From assembly GCF_902859895.1 (NCBI RefSeq), contig NZ_CADIKM010000005.1:62001-126000 (forward strand): a DNA stretch of 64,000 bases, in the 5' to 3' direction. This DNA is from Pararobbsia alpina. GTDB taxonomy: Bacteria; Pseudomonadota; Gammaproteobacteria; Burkholderiales; Burkholderiaceae. The notes beneath the pieces were generated by a model, which saw only the letters and a list, made by a program, of their open reading frames with translations, was not told the origin of the DNA and ran no database searches. Shown piece by piece: positions 63,049 to 64,000 of the stretch. The stretch's first letter is position 1; every line of letters begins with the position of its first letter. The position numbers and the translations under genes are program-made.

Positions 63049-64000
63049 TCGGTGATGGCCCCGGCGAGGGGGCGGCGGCGCCAGAATTTGCGCAGTGCGC
63101 CTCGCGTGACGGCGTAGCTGACCATGCCGGTGTCGCCGGTGAGGGTCAGCGTCAGCTCGGGCAGGCTGCCGTCGCGCAAGGCCGCGAGCGCGGGTGCGAA
63201 CCAGTCGCGTTCGAGGCGCGCGAGCGCATCGTGCCAGTCGTACCAGTTCTGCTGAATGAAGGGAACGTTCAAGGCATCGAGTTCGACGAGCGTGGCGGCG
63301 GACTGAGGGCCAGCGGATGGGGAGGCGGTGACGGCCGTTCGTACGGTCGTACCCGCCTCATCTGTCGTCCTGATGAGTTGGGCGAAGGATTCGACCGGCG
63401 CACCGACCGTCGCTCCGGATGCGAGACCGAGCCCGCGTGTCGCGACCGACTTCGACAGCACGCGTGCGAACGGCTGGTTCAGCGAAGCGGCCTTCGTGCC
63501 CTGCGAGTAGAGCCACAGTCCGTTGACGGCCGGCAGGCCTTGAGACTCGCGCCTGTCGTTGAGCGGATGTTCGAACCAGCACATCTGCACTTCATTCTGA
63601 AGCTTCATCCATGCACGCGAGCGCTCGCCCGTACCGATATCATGCGGGAGCCAGATCTCGATGCTGCGGCCCGCAGCGCGCAAGGGGGGCGCGGCGACCA
63701 GTTCGCCGAGCGCGTCTCCCGAGACATACCAGCGGCGTGGGGTCGGCGCCTCGACCCGGATGCCCATTGCGTCGAAGGAAGGGCGCGCGGCCTCGAGCAG
63801 GGTCGCGGCCTCGTCGTCGGTGAGCCCGAGGGTATCGGGATCGATCAGCACGAGATGGTCGCGGGCGATCTGGATATGGGCGGGCTCGACGCAGGCCCAG
63901 CGCGCGGTCCCCGGTTCGCCGCCGTCGGCGAGCAACATATAGGGTGCGAGCGGCGCATCGTCGGTCGCGCCCGCGCCCGTGCGATATTCGAGCAGCCCGA
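63045..64000 (-). CDS. COG4255 / RpfE-like protein, N-terminus beyond window
   Basis: At least 318 residues are visible; the frame is open to the window edge (upstream codons read LAPYMLLADGGEPG), so the Met at 63936-63938 is not the true start. The protein resembles the conserved family encoded just upstream of recJ in many proteobacteria, called RpfE in Xanthomonas because of its place in the rpf region. Blocks IQIARDHLVLIDPDTL and MKLQNEVQMCWFEHPLN are characteristic. No enzyme motif is recognised; function unknown. Confidence 0.82.
   Translation of the reverse strand, partial: GLLEYRTGAGATDDAPLAPYMLLADGGEPGTARWACVEPAHIQIARDHLVLIDPDTLGLTDDEAATLLEAARPSFDAMGIRVEAPTPRRWYVSGDALGELVAAPPLRAAGRSIEIWLPHDIGTGERSRAWMKLQNEVQMCWFEHPLNDRRESQGLPAVNGLWLYSQGTKAASLNQPFARVLSKSVATRGLGLASGATVGAPVESFAQLIRTTDEAGTTVRTAVTASPSAGPQSAATLVELDALNVPFIQQNWYDWHDALARLERDWFAPALAALRDGSLPELTLTLTGDTGMVSYAVTRGALRKFWRRRPLAGAITE

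Overview
This window is G+C-rich, tightly packed chromosomal DNA, most likely from a betaproteobacterium of the Burkholderiaceae (Burkholderia sensu lato). That is an inference from gene content and order: MdtABC-type efflux, tonB-exbB-exbD, recJ beside a COG4255/RpfE-like gene, a CPA2 antiporter and an aryl-polyene pigment locus. No tRNA, rRNA, CRISPR array or complete insertion sequence was seen.

Layout. 1-2875: end of a ribose uptake operon (rbsC 3' part, rbsR, rbsK, rbsD), with 4-base stop/start overlaps at rbsR-rbsK and rbsK-rbsD. 2948-6988: a giant DUF748/AsmA-like envelope protein. 7101-7445: an isolated L-rhamnose mutarotase. 7747-23269: an aryl-polyene (xanthomonadin-like) pigment locus made of two converging operons. 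The rightward one encodes ACP, flavin halogenase-like protein, chorismatase and glycosyltransferase. The leftward one encodes a membrane protein, an aryl-ACP ligase fused to a hot-dog domain, acyltransferase, LolA-like protein, MMPL exporter, polysaccharide deacetylase, ketosynthase, chain-length-factor-like protein, dehydratase and a CPA2 antiporter. 23767-25800: a hypothetical gene and a transmembrane chemoreceptor with a sigma-28-like promoter. 26407-28558: tonB-exbB-exbD behind a Fur-box-like site. 28976-35204: a sugar operon (TIM-barrel epimerase, Gfo/Idh/MocA dehydrogenase, ABC ATPase, permease, binding protein) closed by a strong terminator. 35468-38707: an accessory patch with two orphan genes around an aldo/keto reductase. 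38810-46751: mdtABC-type RND efflux. 47282-50935: a histidine kinase and a hybrid kinase. 50932-53011: a DUF1571 lipoprotein-like or periplasmic protein and a TetR regulator. 53333-54565: an MFS carboxylate-type transporter. 55232-59974: a chemosensory module (soluble PAS-PAS receptor, CheR, CheD, a protein with three CheW domains). 60090-64000: acyltransferase-3, recJ and the COG4255/RpfE-like gene, which runs off the window.

How the genes work together. In the pigment locus the chorismatase should supply 3-hydroxybenzoate (possibly also 4-hydroxybenzoate), the ligase loads it on the ACP, and the ketosynthase/CLF pair and dehydratases extend it into a conjugated chain. The acyltransferase, glycosyltransferase, LolA-like and MMPL proteins would attach and export it. 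The halogenase-like enzyme keeps a W-x-W-x-I-P motif and could halogenate the aryl head. No ketoreductase gene is present here, so that step must be supplied from elsewhere. The most unusual items are this pigment locus with its antiporter and ligase-dehydratase fusion, the CheA-less chemosensory module with a triple CheW protein, and the two orphan proteins carrying an EPIYA-like motif and internal repeats.
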